From: Aquisphaera giovannonii
Lineage (GTDB): Bacteria; Planctomycetota; Planctomycetia; Isosphaerales; Isosphaeraceae
Direction of reading: 5' to 3'
NCBI RefSeq assembly: GCF_008087625.1
Contig: NZ_CP042997.1
Span: forward strand, 8,866,001-8,930,000
DNA: 64,000 nt
The notes under the pieces are model-generated. The model made no database searches. It was not told the DNA's origin and saw only the letters and a list, made by a program, of their open reading frames with translations. Shown one piece after another: positions 1 through 8,479 of the stretch (its first letter is position 1; each line of letters starts with the position of its first letter). Both the position numbers and the translations under genes were made by a program.

Positions 1-617
1 CGCGGCAGACCCTGCGGATCGTCTTCCCCGCGGTGATCGCCGTGATCGTCTTCATCCTCTACCTGACCTACCGGAGCGTCGTGGACACGCTGCTGATGAT
101 GACGAGCGTGCTCGGGGCGCTCGCGGGCGGGGCCATCTTCCAATGGCTCTTCGGGTTCCACTTCAGCGTCGCGGTCTGGGTGGGGTACATCGCCTGCTTC
201 GGCATGGCGGTGGAGACCGGCGTCGTGATGCTCGTCTACCTCCGCGAGGCGATCGACGAGCGCGGCGGGCTGGCGCGGATCGACTCCGTCGCCGAGCTCA
301 AGCGGGCGGTGCTCGAGGGCGCCGTCCACCGGCTGCGGCCCAAGCTCCTCACCGAGGGGGCGGCGATCATCTCGATCGCCCCAATGCTCTGGGCGACGGG
401 CGTCGGCGCCGAGGTTATCCGCCCGATGGCCGCGCCGGTCCTCGGCGGCCTGCTGATCGCCGACGAGGTCATCGACGTCTTCCTCCCAGTCCTCTACTTC
501 GCCGTGCAGAAGCGGCGGTGGAACCGGCTGAACGGCATCAGCCTCTTCCGACCCGCTGTAATTCATGAGGCTCAAGATGGGTCCGGGGTGATTACATCGA
601 TCCCTGCGGGCAGCTAA
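1..617 (+). CDS. RND heavy-metal efflux pump, C-terminal part (CusA/CzcA-like), truncated by window edge
   Basis: The reading frame is already open at base 3 and ends with TAA at 615-617, so only the last ~205 residues of the gene are present. The fragment has at least four hydrophobic segments. It also contains a conserved Gly-Met-Ala-Val-Glu-Thr-Gly stretch and a following Lys-Leu-Leu-Thr-Glu-Gly-Ala segment that I recognise from the last transmembrane block of CusA/CzcA-type inner-membrane pumps. Family members export Cu, Ag, Co, Zn or Cd with a periplasmic adaptor and an outer-membrane channel. Partner genes would lie upstream, outside the window. Substrate cannot be read from this part. 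The final ~25 residues look non-conserved. Confidence 0.85.
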   Translation, partial: RQTLRIVFPAVIAVIVFILYLTYRSVVDTLLMMTSVLGALAGGAIFQWLFGFHFSVAVWVGYIACFGMAVETGVVMLVYLREAIDERGGLARIDSVAELKRAVLEGAVHRLRPKLLTEGAAIISIAPMLWATGVGAEVIRPMAAPVLGGLLIADEVIDVFLPVLYFAVQKRRWNRLNGISLFRPAVIHEAQDGSGVITSIPAGS

Positions 618-772
618 AGACGTACGGATGCTCAACCTCATACAACGTGAGATTCGTCAGGCCGGTCCAAACCGTCAACGGCTTAGATGTAAACACATGA
701 AAATATTAAGTTATTTACGAATCAAAATCACGTATTTGCATGATGCTTCATCCATACAGAAGGAGAACTCAC
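618..772. other. AT-rich leader region of the secreted orphan gene
   Basis: This intergenic stretch contains a strongly AT-rich core at about 690-745, unlike most of the window. It probably carries the promoter of the 773 gene. I could not find a -35/-10 pair with standard spacing, so no promoter is called. Confidence 0.35.
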
Positions 773-1348
773 GTGCGATTCTCTCGCCCAGCCGCTGCAT
801 TTGCCGTCTCAGTCGTCGTCGTGGCCACGGTCACCCTAGGTGCCCTGGCCCAATCGGGGCAATTCGTCCGGGATCGTGCCCTCCCCAAACCCGACGAGAT
901 TGTCGACGCAAGGGCCGTGCGTGCGGCTCCAGCCGTCGCCACCGCAATCGCCTACAACCCTGCCATGGAGGTCACGGTTAACCCGGACTTGCAACTTGAC
1001 GCGCCGTCTCAGTTGATCTATCAGCAAATGGCGAACACTCTCAAAGGAAGCGGCTTCGTGCCGAACGCCAGGCTGACCTACTACAGCTCGGTGAACAATC
1101 AGGGCAGCTACTCAATCACCGGTTGGCTGGCATTCATAGAGAATGTCCAGCCAGATGGCAGCGGGGGATACATAGTGACCATCAGCGTGTCCCCGGCGAT
1201 CAATGACGCGAGCTACAGCTTGAACTCAGTCGTAGCTGATTTCAACTATACCGAGAAATACCATATTCCTAATAATTCATTTACATATATCGACTCGTTC
1301 GATGCCGAAGGTCTTGCCGGTCAGTACCCAGCTATCCTTCGCCTTTAG
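773..1348 (+). CDS. Secreted protein of unknown function, AT-richer than its surroundings
   Basis: I place the start at the GTG at 773, because AAGGAG (760-765) lies seven bases before it; an in-frame ATG at 740 has no such site. The 191-residue product begins with a basic stretch and a long hydrophobic run ending near Ala-Leu-Ala-Gln, a typical Sec signal peptide. The mature part is rich in Ser, Tyr, Asn and Thr and looks like a small beta-structured extracellular protein, with no family recognised. The codons and the upstream 150 bases contain clearly more A and T than neighbouring genes, which suggests recent acquisition. It stands alone between an efflux-pump gene and a transposase remnant. 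Confidence 0.6.
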   Translation: MRFSRPAAAFAVSVVVVATVTLGALAQSGQFVRDRALPKPDEIVDARAVRAAPAVATAIAYNPAMEVTVNPDLQLDAPSQLIYQQMANTLKGSGFVPNARLTYYSSVNNQGSYSITGWLAFIENVQPDGSGGYIVTISVSPAINDASYSLNSVVADFNYTEKYHIPNNSFTYIDSFDAEGLAGQYPAILRL

Positions 1349-1404
1349 GTGATGGATCAACGACCCTCTTGCCTTCGCGGCTGGCTTTCCCATGGATTGC
1401 CACC

Positions 1405-1790
1405 GTGACGCAAGCCGACCTCGCCAAATTGGGGCGCGACGAGCTGTTGGACCCGATCCTCGAGCAGGCGGCCGCGATCGCGGCGCCGGAGCCGAAGGTC
1501 GAGGGGCTGACGCGCTCGGGCAAGCGGCAGGCGGCGTTCCCACCTCCGGGGGGGCGCGGAAGCAGGCCCCCGAGCGGCCCGGCCGCAAGCCGGGCCGGGG
1601 GATGTCTCGGCATCGCGAGGGCCCGTCGCCCGAGCGATTCTCCGAGCCCCCGGTCGAGTCCCCGTCGAGCAGCCGGCCTGCGGCGGCGAGCCGGCCTTCG
1701 AGCGCGTCGAGGAGGCCTCGATCACCGACCTCCCCGAGGTCATCCGGCCCCTCGTCCGGACCTTCCGCCCGACGACGCTGTCGCGGGCCC
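1405..1790 (+). pseudogene. IS66-family transposase remnant (N-terminal part, frameshifted)
   Basis: From the GTG at 1405 the first ~50 residues read like the N-terminus of planctomycete IS66-type transposases: Thr-Gln-Ala-Asp-Leu-Ala-Lys-Leu, Arg-Asp-Glu-Leu, then Ser-Gly-Lys-Arg-Gln-Ala-Ala. The similarity continues in a different frame (Pro-Gly-Arg-Lys-Pro-Gly, Arg-His-Arg-Glu) and then in a third (Phe-Glu-Arg-Val-Glu-Glu-Ala-Ser-Ile-Thr-Asp-Leu-Pro-Glu). After about 1790 it fades out. The zinc-finger end, the DDE catalytic domain and any flanking inverted repeats are missing. This is a dead fragment; several open frames across it are by-products of GC richness. Confidence 0.7.
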
Positions 1791-2110
1791 TCTCGGGGAC
1801 GGAGCCGCTCGACGCCGTCTCCGGCTCACCCATCCCGCCGCCCCCGGCCCCGCCTGAGCCACACGCCAGGTCGCTAATCAATTCCATCGCGCCCCTCGTC
1901 AGGCAGGCCTTCCCCGGGAGGCCGCATCCACGCAATCCTAATCCAGTCGATACTCGCCCGGTTTCCTCGAATCAAACCCCCGGCGGGGCGAATTCACCTC
2001 AAAGGATACGACCGGCCGTGGGAAGGTTTCCCGCGGGGGCCGTTCCGCCATCCGAGCGGAAATGTCCTACAGTGCTTCTGGAGTGGGAATTCAGCACCCC
2101 CGAGGAGACC
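1791..2110. other. Region without a supportable gene after the transposase remnant
   Basis: Some open frames cross this stretch, but none has a plausible start, ribosome site or recognisable product. It probably holds decayed insertion-sequence DNA followed by the promoter of the small membrane-protein gene at 2111. Confidence 0.4.
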
Positions 2111-2371
2111 ATGAAACCCCTGTTCGTTCGCTTCAAGGGCGGGCGACGTCGCATCGCCTGGATCAAGCTGTTCGCATTCTGCACGCTGGTGGTCGCCTTA
2201 ACCGCCGCGGCGTTCGAGGGCGGCTGGTACCTGATCTCCGGCCGCACCGGCCTGGGACCGGTGCTCGCGTCGCTCGTGCCGAGCATGCTCATCGTCTGCC
2301 GTGCCGTCGCCCAGACGCTGTCGTACCAGTACCAGGAGTCCCTGGAAGAGTCGCCCGTCGGCACGGCGTGA
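2111..2371 (+). CDS. Small membrane protein of unknown function
   Basis: An 86-residue product starting at the ATG at 2111, just after GAGGAG; the more upstream in-frame ATG at 2018 would add a non-hydrophobic tail. It has a basic N-terminus and two likely membrane helices, about residues 16-36 and 44-62, separated by a short Gly-rich loop, and a polar C-terminus with Tyr-Gln-Tyr-Gln-Glu. No family recognised. It is alone on its strand, 180 bases before the nucleotidyltransferase gene. Confidence 0.5.
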   Translation: MKPLFVRFKGGRRRIAWIKLFAFCTLVVALTAAAFEGGWYLISGRTGLGPVLASLVPSMLIVCRAVAQTLSYQYQESLEESPVGTA

Positions 2372-2555
2372 CCGCTCGGTCGCCGCACCGCGACGACGCG
2401 GGCGGCCTTGCCCTGATTGGCCGACTCGCCTACGATGAGTCGGATCGAAGTCCCGACGTGTTTGCCTCCTGCGGGCCGGTGCCCCGATCGTTGAGCCCGG
2501 CCCGCCCCCCGCCCCGCGCCGCCTCGATGGGCTGAAATCGGCGCACTCCCTCCCC

Positions 2556-3665
2556 ATGGCCGACGCACGCATCCGGCGCCAGGTCGCCTTCCTGGCCGCC
2601 CAGATGATGTATCAGCGTCTCGAGACCGAGTATTTCACGGCCAAGCGCAAGGCCGCCAAGCAGCTCGGCGTCGAGTACCGTCACCGACCCGGCGACCTCC
2701 CCAGCAACCGTGAGATCCGCGACGAGATCCAGGCCATGGCCCGGATGCACGAAGGGCCCAAACGCCTGGAGAAGCTCCGCGACATGCGGCTGGACGCCCT
2801 CCGGCTGATGCGGCAGCTCGCCCGCTTCCGCCCGCGGCTCATCGGCAGCGTCCGCACCGGGCACGTCCGCAAGGGCTCGGACATCGACATCCACCTCTTC
2901 TGCGACAGCCTCGCCCTCGTGACCGACGTCCTCGACGAACTCGGCACCCAGTACACCGTCGAGCACAAGCGGATCGTCAAGCACGGCGAGGAGCGGGTGT
3001 TCACGCACATCCACGTCTTCGACAACCACAATTACGAGCTGACGCTCTACCCGGAGGACAAGGCGCACTACGTCTTCAAGAGCTCGATCACGGGCAAGGC
3101 CATCGAGCGGGCCTCGATCGCCGAGCTGGAGGAGCTCCTGAAGGAAGAAGACCCGGACCTCGACCTGGACGGCGAGGTCGAACGGCTGGAGGACCACCTG
3201 GACCGCTTCACCCTCTTCCGGATGCTGCTCGAGCCGCTGGAGGGGGTGAAGCAGAGCCCGAAGTATCACCCCGAGGGGGACGCCCTCTACCACAGCCTGC
3301 AGGTCTTCGAGCTCGCCCGCTCCGAGCGGCCCTACGACGAGGAGTTCCTCCTGGCCGCCCTGCTCCACGACGTCGGCAAGGCCATCGACCCGGCCGACCA
3401 CGTCGGGGCCGCGCTCGAGGCCCTCGAGGGCACGATCAGCGAGCGGACCGCCTGGCTGATCGAGCACCACATGGACGCCCACGCCTACCGCGACGGGTCG
3501 CTCGGCGCGCGGGCCCGCGTCCGGCTCCAGGCCTCCGAGTGGTTCGACGACCTCATGTCCCTGCACGACCTGGATCTCGGGGGCCGCGTCCGCGGCGCGG
3601 TCGTCTGCGAGGTCGACGAGGCCCTCGACTTCCTCCGCGACCTGGATGCGGAGGGCGAGGATTGA
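2556..3665 (+). CDS. Nucleotidyltransferase with C-terminal HD phosphohydrolase domain
   Basis: The 369-residue protein has a nucleotidyltransferase fold around residues 85-175: Gly97-Ser98, then Gly-Ser-Asp109-Ile-Asp111, the usual metal-binding Asp pair, with a further acidic residue on a later strand (Glu161). A helical linker is followed by an HD domain (about 230-345) with a leading His in Tyr-His-Ser-Leu and the His271-Asp272-Val-Gly-Lys motif. This pairing recalls the CCA-adding enzyme plus HD arrangement, but the length and the rest of the sequence do not fit a canonical Cca. The substrate is therefore open: a nucleotide, RNA or protein. The gene is monocistronic by spacing. Confidence 0.8.
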   Translation: MADARIRRQVAFLAAQMMYQRLETEYFTAKRKAAKQLGVEYRHRPGDLPSNREIRDEIQAMARMHEGPKRLEKLRDMRLDALRLMRQLARFRPRLIGSVRTGHVRKGSDIDIHLFCDSLALVTDVLDELGTQYTVEHKRIVKHGEERVFTHIHVFDNHNYELTLYPEDKAHYVFKSSITGKAIERASIAELEELLKEEDPDLDLDGEVERLEDHLDRFTLFRMLLEPLEGVKQSPKYHPEGDALYHSLQVFELARSERPYDEEFLLAALLHDVGKAIDPADHVGAALEALEGTISERTAWLIEHHMDAHAYRDGSLGARARVRLQASEWFDDLMSLHDLDLGGRVRGAVVCEVDEALDFLRDLDAEGED

Positions 3666-3765
3666 TCGCCGCGGCCGGTGCCGGCGGCCGCCGGCCTTGC
3701 CCGGGCCGGCGGTTGCCCCTAAACTCCGGCCTGCTGAGATCGAGGGGAATGGGGGCGACGACGCG

Positions 3766-4791
3766 ATGAGCACGACGGCGAAGATCCGGGGCATCTTCAC
3801 GCCCCACATGGTGCCGCTCGACGACCGGGGCGACATCGACGAGGCGGAGCTGCGGCGGTACATCGACTGGCTGATCGACCGCGGGGTGCACGGGTTGTAC
3901 CCCAACGGCTCGACCGGCGAGTTCGTCCGGTTCACCGCCGAGGAGCGCCGGCGGATCATCCGGATCGTCTGCTCCCAGTCCGCCGGCCGCGTGCCGATCC
4001 TCGCGGGCGCCGCGGAGGCGAACGTGCGGGAGACGCTGGCGGCCTGCGAGGCCTATGCGGGCTACGGCGCCACGGCCGTGGCCATCGTCTCGCCGTTCTA
4101 CTACCGGCTCGGGACGGAGTCGGTCTACGCCTACTTCCGCGAGATCGCCCGGAACAGCCCGATCGACGTCACGCTCTACAACATCCCGATGTTCGCCAGC
4201 CCGATCGACGTGCCGACGATCCGGAAGCTGGCCGAGTTCCCCCGGATCGTGGGAATCAAGGACTCGTCCGGCGACCTCGCCTTCATGATGCGGCTGATCG
4301 CCGAGGTGCGGCCGATCCGCCCGGACTTCAGCTTCCTGACCGGCTGGGAGGCCGTGCTCGTGCCGATGCTCCTGGTCGGCTGCGACGGCGGCACGCACGC
4401 GACGAGCGGGGTCGTCCCCGAGGTCACCCGGACGATGTACGACCTCGCCCGGGCCGGGAAGTTCGAGGAGGCCATGACCTGGCAGTACCGGCTCCTCGAG
4501 CTGTTCGACGCGATGCTCTACTCGGCCGATTTCCCCGAGGGCTTCCGCGCGGCCGTCGAGTTGCGGGGCTTCCGGATGGGGCGGAGCCGCCAGCCGATGA
4601 CGGCGGACCAGGCCCTCGACCGCGAGGCGCTCGGCCGCGTCCTCCAGTGCATCCTCGCCGATTTCGGCTACGCCCAGCCACCGGCCGAAGGCTGCCCCCC
4701 GAAGGGCGGCACGGTGGCCCCCCCGGCCGACCAGGTCTCCCTCCTGGTCACCAGCGTCGTGGACGAGCTCCGCAAGCGCGGGGCGCTCTGA
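3766..4791 (+). CDS. Dihydrodipicolinate synthase/N-acetylneuraminate lyase family aldolase
   Basis: A 341-residue class I aldolase of the DapA/NanA superfamily. Visible signatures are Asn-Gly-Ser-Thr-Gly-Glu at 47-52 (carboxylate binding), Tyr138 in Tyr-Asn-Ile-Pro (proton relay) and Lys165 in Gly-Ile-Lys-Asp-Ser-Ser-Gly-Asp, the Schiff-base lysine. I start it at the ATG at 3766, where the similarity begins; the frame is open upstream but that part is low-complexity. It is about 40-50 residues longer than a housekeeping DapA. The extra C-terminal segment and its isolated position suggest a 2-keto-acid aldolase (sugar-acid catabolism) rather than lysine synthesis. The substrate cannot be assigned from sequence. 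Confidence 0.85.
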   Translation: MSTTAKIRGIFTPHMVPLDDRGDIDEAELRRYIDWLIDRGVHGLYPNGSTGEFVRFTAEERRRIIRIVCSQSAGRVPILAGAAEANVRETLAACEAYAGYGATAVAIVSPFYYRLGTESVYAYFREIARNSPIDVTLYNIPMFASPIDVPTIRKLAEFPRIVGIKDSSGDLAFMMRLIAEVRPIRPDFSFLTGWEAVLVPMLLVGCDGGTHATSGVVPEVTRTMYDLARAGKFEEAMTWQYRLLELFDAMLYSADFPEGFRAAVELRGFRMGRSRQPMTADQALDREALGRVLQCILADFGYAQPPAEGCPPKGGTVAPPADQVSLLVTSVVDELRKRGAL

Positions 4792-4822
4792 TCCGTCCCC
4801 GGGCCCGGCCGGGGCCGCCGAC

Positions 4823-5041
4823 TCAGCCCTGGCCCGGCTGCTCGGACGTGTCCGCGGGGGCGGTCTCGGCCGGCGCCTCGGGGGGTGCCCCTCGCGATGC
4901 CCGGGGTGCCGGGCGGTAGGCGGAGAGCAAGGCGGTGATGGCCAGGGCCGCGACCCAGGCCAGGAAGAAGGCCAGAGCCATCCGGAATCGGTTGCGTTCG
5001 CGGGCCCGCGGCATCCGCGCGTCGTCTCCGGCTCCCGTCAC
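4823..5041 (-). CDS. Small single-pass membrane protein, coupled to the Minf_1886-type gene
   Basis: A 72-residue product with a basic N-terminal tail, one hydrophobic helix (about residues 22-41) and a Pro/Ala/Glu-rich C-terminus. Its GTG start at 5041 overlaps the stop codon of the upstream gene (GTGA), which indicates translational coupling. No family recognised. The low-complexity C-terminal half gives little information. Confidence 0.5.
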   Translation of the reverse strand: MTGAGDDARMPRARERNRFRMALAFFLAWVAALAITALLSAYRPAPRASRGAPPEAPAETAPADTSEQPGQG

Positions 5042-5511
5042 GGGGCCTCCTCCCCCTCGTCCACCGGCTTCGGCTCGGGCCGCAGGGCGGTGGCGAAGTC
5101 GTAGACGTCATCGAAGTCCGAACGCTTGTCGCTGGGGGTCTTGTCCAGGTCGCCGGACCGGATCAGGTTGTAGACGATCTCGCCGATGTCGGACGTCGAA
5201 TGCAGCCCCCACCGCTCGAGGACCGTCAGGGCCATCGGCCCGTAATAGCGGAGGGCGACCTGGCGGGCCGCCAGGCACAGCTCGCGTCCGGTGACGTGGC
5301 CGGATTGCCGCTCCGAATCCCCCTCCTTGCCCTGGATCGATTCCCGCTTCTTCTTGCGACGGGTCCCCCGCAGGCGCTCCTCCCGCTTCCGCCGGGCGCG
5401 GAGCTTCCGGCTCCTCGCGAGCTTCAGGCCCTCGAGGACGAACGCGTAGGCCTCGATCGTGTAGCGCGAGTCGGTGGCGATCACCCGCGCGAGCTGGTCG
5501 CGGATATCCAA
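5038..5511 (-). CDS. Minf_1886 family protein
   Basis: A 157-residue protein that matches the Minf_1886 family seen widely in Planctomycetes and Verrucomicrobia. It has an N-terminal Ala-Arg-Val-Ile-Ala-x-Asp-x-Arg-Tyr segment, a His-Val-Thr-Gly-Arg-Glu-Leu motif, and the characteristic Gly-Pro-Met-Ala-Leu-Thr-Val-Leu-Glu followed by Ile-Gly-Glu-Ile-Val-Tyr-Asn-Leu. Between them lies a very basic Arg/Lys-rich insert (about residues 33-58). The biochemical function of the family is unknown. It lies 6 bases after the PSP1-domain gene and overlaps the small membrane-protein gene, so the three form one operon read leftward. Confidence 0.8.
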   Translation of the reverse strand: MDIRDQLARVIATDSRYTIEAYAFVLEGLKLARSRKLRARRKREERLRGTRRKKKRESIQGKEGDSERQSGHVTGRELCLAARQVALRYYGPMALTVLERWGLHSTSDIGEIVYNLIRSGDLDKTPSDKRSDFDDVYDFATALRPEPKPVDEGEEAP

Positions 5512-5517
5512 GGCTGG

Positions 5518-6507
5518 TCATCCTCCCCGAGGGGCGGCGTGGCCGTCCCCGTCGCCGACGCCGCCGAGGTCGTCCTCGGGCCCGCCCCCCTCCGCGTCGG
5601 CTGCCGCGTCCGGGTGCCGGCCCGGCCCGTGGTGGTCGCGCCCCCGGCCATTCTTGCGCCCGGCGGCGTCGCCGCCGGCCGGGCCCCCCGCCCCCCTGCT
5701 GTGCGGCAGGACGCTGAGGACCTCGTCGCGTCCGACGATGATCCGCCGCCGGTCCTCGAACTCGACCAGGAGCTTGAGGGCCAGGATCTCCTGCGCGACG
5801 ACCTTCCCCCGCCCCTTCGGCGTGACGACCACGGCCCCGACCGGGGGGAGCTCGCGCTCGAAGTCGCGGTACGTGTCGAACTCATACCGCAGGCAGCATT
5901 TGAGGCGGCCGCAGCGGCCCGAGATCTTGGCCGGGTCGAGCGTCGTCTTCTGGAGCTTGGCCATCTTCATCGAGACGGGCGGCATCGCGGTGAGGTGCGT
6001 GTTGCAGCAGACCGGCTTGCCGCAGTCCCCGTAATCGGCCAGGAGCTTGGCCTCGTCCCGGACGCCGATCTGCCGCATCTCGATCCGGGTGTGGAGCGAC
6101 CGGGCCAGGTCCTTGACCAGCTCGCGGAAGTCCACGCGCTTCTCGGCCAGGTAATAGAAGATGATCCGCTCGCGGCCGAAGAGGACCTCCACGTCCACGA
6201 GCTCCATCTGGAGCCTGCGCTTCGCCACCAGGTCGCGGCAGCCGGCGAAGGCCTCCTCCTGCGCCTTCGCGAGGCCCTCGGCCCGCGCGGAGTCGGCCTC
6301 GGTGATGGGCCGGAGGATCTCGCCGCGACCCGCCGATTCGAGCAGCGCCTCGGTGCGCGGGGAGGCCGCGCAGAGGACCTCGCCGAGCTCCGTGCCCCGG
6401 TCGCTCTGCACCACGACCCGCTGGCCGCGCAGGTACGAATGCCCCGCGGCGGCACGGTAGTCGCCGAGGAACCTCATCCGGCCGTATCGAACGACGTAAG
6501 TCATCAA
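5518..6507 (-). CDS. PSP1 domain protein (YaaT/RicT-like)
   Basis: A 329-residue protein with a PSP1 C-terminal domain. It shows the six-cysteine signature of RicT/YaaT proteins: Cys162, Cys167-Cys168, then Cys199 and Cys204-Cys205 in Gly-Arg-Cys-Gly-Arg-Leu-Lys-Cys-Cys. In Bacillus RicT such cysteines bind an Fe-S cluster, and the protein works with RicA and RicF on RNA processing by RNase Y. No RicA or RicF gene is adjacent here, so only the family is certain. The last ~75 residues are a Gly/Asp/His-rich tail without conservation. Two consecutive Met codons (6507 and 6504) make the exact start uncertain by one residue. Confidence 0.8.
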   Translation of the reverse strand: MMTYVVRYGRMRFLGDYRAAAGHSYLRGQRVVVQSDRGTELGEVLCAASPRTEALLESAGRGEILRPITEADSARAEGLAKAQEEAFAGCRDLVAKRRLQMELVDVEVLFGRERIIFYYLAEKRVDFRELVKDLARSLHTRIEMRQIGVRDEAKLLADYGDCGKPVCCNTHLTAMPPVSMKMAKLQKTTLDPAKISGRCGRLKCCLRYEFDTYRDFERELPPVGAVVVTPKGRGKVVAQEILALKLLVEFEDRRRIIVGRDEVLSVLPHSRGAGGPAGGDAAGRKNGRGRDHHGPGRHPDAAADAEGGGPEDDLGGVGDGDGHAAPRGG

Positions 6508-6757
6508 ATCCCAGGACGATCGGCTTGCACTGGCTTACCGGGTGCGGCTCAGGCCGCGGCCCGTCGCCGCGACGAGGGCTCGCGGCGATCCCCCTGGATT
6601 ATGACCGCCAGGAGCCCCCGGCGAAAGGCCAAGCGGGGCCCCGCCCCCTCGGCGGCGAGGGGCCCGGATCCGGCTTTCCCGGGGGCGGCGGCCGCGACAT
6701 AATGGGCCCCACGCGCGGCGGGCACGCCGCGAGCCCGCCCTTGGAGAGAGACCCGTC

Positions 6758-6976
6758 ATGATCAATGAAGAGCTCCTGGCGCTCCTCGTCTGCCCCGTCG
6801 GCAAGGCCCCCCTGCGCCGGGAAGGGGAGGCCCTGATCTGCACCCGCTGCGGCCTGCGCTTCGCCATCAAGGACGACATCCCGGACATGCTGGTCGAGGA
6901 GGCCGAGCTCCCCGCCGGATGCCACTCGCTGGCCGACCTGGAGTGCGTGAAGGCCGGCGATGCCTCGCTCGACTGA
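6758..6976 (+). CDS. Trm112 family protein
   Basis: A 72-residue protein with the Trm112 fold signature: Leu-Leu-Val-Cys-Pro-Val at the start, Cys-x-x-Cys in Ile-Cys-Thr-Arg-Cys-Gly, and Ile-x-Asp-Asp-Ile-Pro-Asp-Met-Leu. Eukaryotic and archaeal Trm112 activates several methyltransferases; the bacterial versions (YcaR/UPF0434) are small zinc-ribbon-like proteins whose role is mostly unknown. GGAGAGAGA shortly before the ATG serves as ribosome site. It stands alone between two minus-strand genes. The next gene leftward on the minus strand is a methyltransferase (EgtD), but a partnership is only speculation. Confidence 0.85.
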   Translation: MINEELLALLVCPVGKAPLRREGEALICTRCGLRFAIKDDIPDMLVEEAELPAGCHSLADLECVKAGDASLD

Positions 6977-7012
6977 CCGGGCCGGCCGGGCCGGCCCGCC
7001 GGCCCGTGGCGC

Positions 7013-8080
7013 TCACCCCGCCCGCCGCCAGAGCTGGAGGCGGAACCATCCCCGATGGTCGGTCCAGGCCGATTCCTCGACGAAGCCCGCGGCGCCCCTC
7101 AACTCCGCGAGCATGCCGAGCGTGTACTTGTGCGAACTCTCCGTGTGGATCGTCTCCCCCTCGCGGAAGCGGACGGCGATCCGCGCCGCGGGGATCTGGA
7201 CCGACTGGTCCCGCAGGCTCACCAGGTGCATCTCCACGCGGCCCCGGTCGGGGCGGTAGACGGCGCGATGGCGGAACCCGTCCGGCCGGAAATCGGCAGC
7301 CAGCTCGCGGTTCATCCGGTGGAGCAGGTTCAGGTTGAACGCCGCGGTGACACCCATCGAGTCGTCGTACGCCGCCTCCAGCAGGGGCGCGTCTTTCGCC
7401 ATGTCGGTCCCCAGGAGGAGGCGATCCGACTCTCCCATCAGGCCGCCGATCATCGATAGCAGGTCCGACGCGCCTTCCATCGTGTAATTGCCCAGGCTCG
7501 AGCCCAGGAAGACGATCAGCCGGGGCCCGGCCGCCGTCGCCATGATCCGCTCCAGACCCCGGCGATAATCCGCGACGTACCCCGTGATGCCCAGGCCCGG
7601 GAATTTCCGGGCGAGCTGACCGGCGGACTCCTCCAGCGCCGAGGCCGAGACGTCGATCGGCACGTAATCGAGCCGGCCGCATCGCTTCAGGGCCGCGGCG
7701 AGGAGCCGCCGGGTCTTCACCGCGCTGCCGCTGCCGAGTTCCACCAGGGTCGGCTCGCCGAGGGGACCGTCGGCCCGCCGGAGGCACTTGACCATGTCCG
7801 GGGCGTGGCGGCGGAGGATCGCATCCTCGGTGCGGGTCACGTAATACTCGGGCAGCTTGCAGATGGCCTCGAAGAGCCGCGAGCCCTCGTCGTCGTAGAA
7901 GTACTCGAAGGGCAACGTCTTCGGTTCTCGGGAGAGGCCCGCCCGGACCGCCGCCGCGAAGGCCTCGACGTGCTCGCGGCTGTTGCGCGGCTCGAGCAGA
8001 TGCATGATATTAGGCAAACTCGGCGACGAGTCGATCAACAGGCCTTGGGACGGGGCTTCGTGGAAGGCGGACACGGACAA
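7013..8080 (-). CDS. egtD: L-histidine N-alpha-methyltransferase (EgtD)
   Basis: A 355-residue SAM-dependent methyltransferase of the EgtD family. Features are Phe-Glu-Tyr-Phe-Tyr-Asp-Asp-Glu-Gly-Ser near the N-terminus, Pro-Glu-Tyr-Tyr-Val-Thr-Arg-Thr-Glu, and the SAM loop Val-Glu-Leu-Gly-Ser-Gly-Ser. EgtD trimethylates histidine to hercynine, the first step of ergothioneine synthesis. I take the TTG at 8080 as start because GGAGG lies six bases before it; the first in-frame ATG is downstream at about 8005. No egtB-like sulfoxide synthase is next to it, so the rest of the pathway must lie elsewhere or be absent. Confidence 0.88.
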   Translation of the reverse strand: MSVSAFHEAPSQGLLIDSSPSLPNIMHLLEPRNSREHVEAFAAAVRAGLSREPKTLPFEYFYDDEGSRLFEAICKLPEYYVTRTEDAILRRHAPDMVKCLRRADGPLGEPTLVELGSGSAVKTRRLLAAALKRCGRLDYVPIDVSASALEESAGQLARKFPGLGITGYVADYRRGLERIMATAAGPRLIVFLGSSLGNYTMEGASDLLSMIGGLMGESDRLLLGTDMAKDAPLLEAAYDDSMGVTAAFNLNLLHRMNRELAADFRPDGFRHRAVYRPDRGRVEMHLVSLRDQSVQIPAARIAVRFREGETIHTESSHKYTLGMLAELRGAAGFVEESAWTDHRGWFRLQLWRRAG

Positions 8081-8254
8081 GAGGCACCTCCGGGTGATAT
8101 CCGCTCGCTCGGCAGCGGTCGAGGCCCGTTCGGGCGGTCAGGCCTGGGAAAGCAAGGGGCCCAGGCAGGCTGCGGTGCCTGCCGGGGCCTCGTTGGCCGG
8201 CGGGAATTGTAGCGGATATCGTGCCGAAGGGGAGGGAAGCGGACGCCGGCGGGC

Positions 8255-8479
8255 TCAATCGAGCCGGACCGTGGTGCCGTCTTCGAGCTCGACGAGGTCC
8301 CCGACGCTCATCTGCCTCCGTTTCCGGAGCTCGACCTCGCCGTTGACCTTGACGCGCCCCTCGGCGATGAGGAGCTTGCCCTCGCCGCCGGTCATGACGC
8401 AATTGGCCAATTTGAGCACCTGCGTCAGGTTGATGGGCCGGTCGCCCACCTTCAGCGAGATCGGTTTCGGCTTGCTCAT
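8255..8479 (-). CDS. S4-domain RNA-binding protein (YbcJ/RlbA-like)
   Basis: A 74-residue protein that is essentially one S4 RNA-binding domain: Ile-Asn-Leu-Thr-Gln-Val-Leu-Lys-Leu-Ala, then Gly-Gly-Glu-Gly-Lys-Leu-Leu-Ile-Ala-Glu-Gly-Arg-Val-Lys-Val-Asn-Gly and Glu-x-Arg-Lys-Arg. Stand-alone S4 proteins of this size bind structured RNA, often rRNA. The ATG at 8479 overlaps the stop of the CvpA-family gene (ATGA), so the two are translationally coupled. Confidence 0.85.
   Translation of the reverse strand: MSKPKPISLKVGDRPINLTQVLKLANCVMTGGEGKLLIAEGRVKVNGEVELRKRRQMSVGDLVELEDGTTVRLD

Noticed and set aside
740..772. ATG at 740 as start of the secreted orphan
   Set aside because: No ribosome site before it, and it would put a polar tail ahead of the signal peptide; the GTG at 773 has AAGGAG in place.
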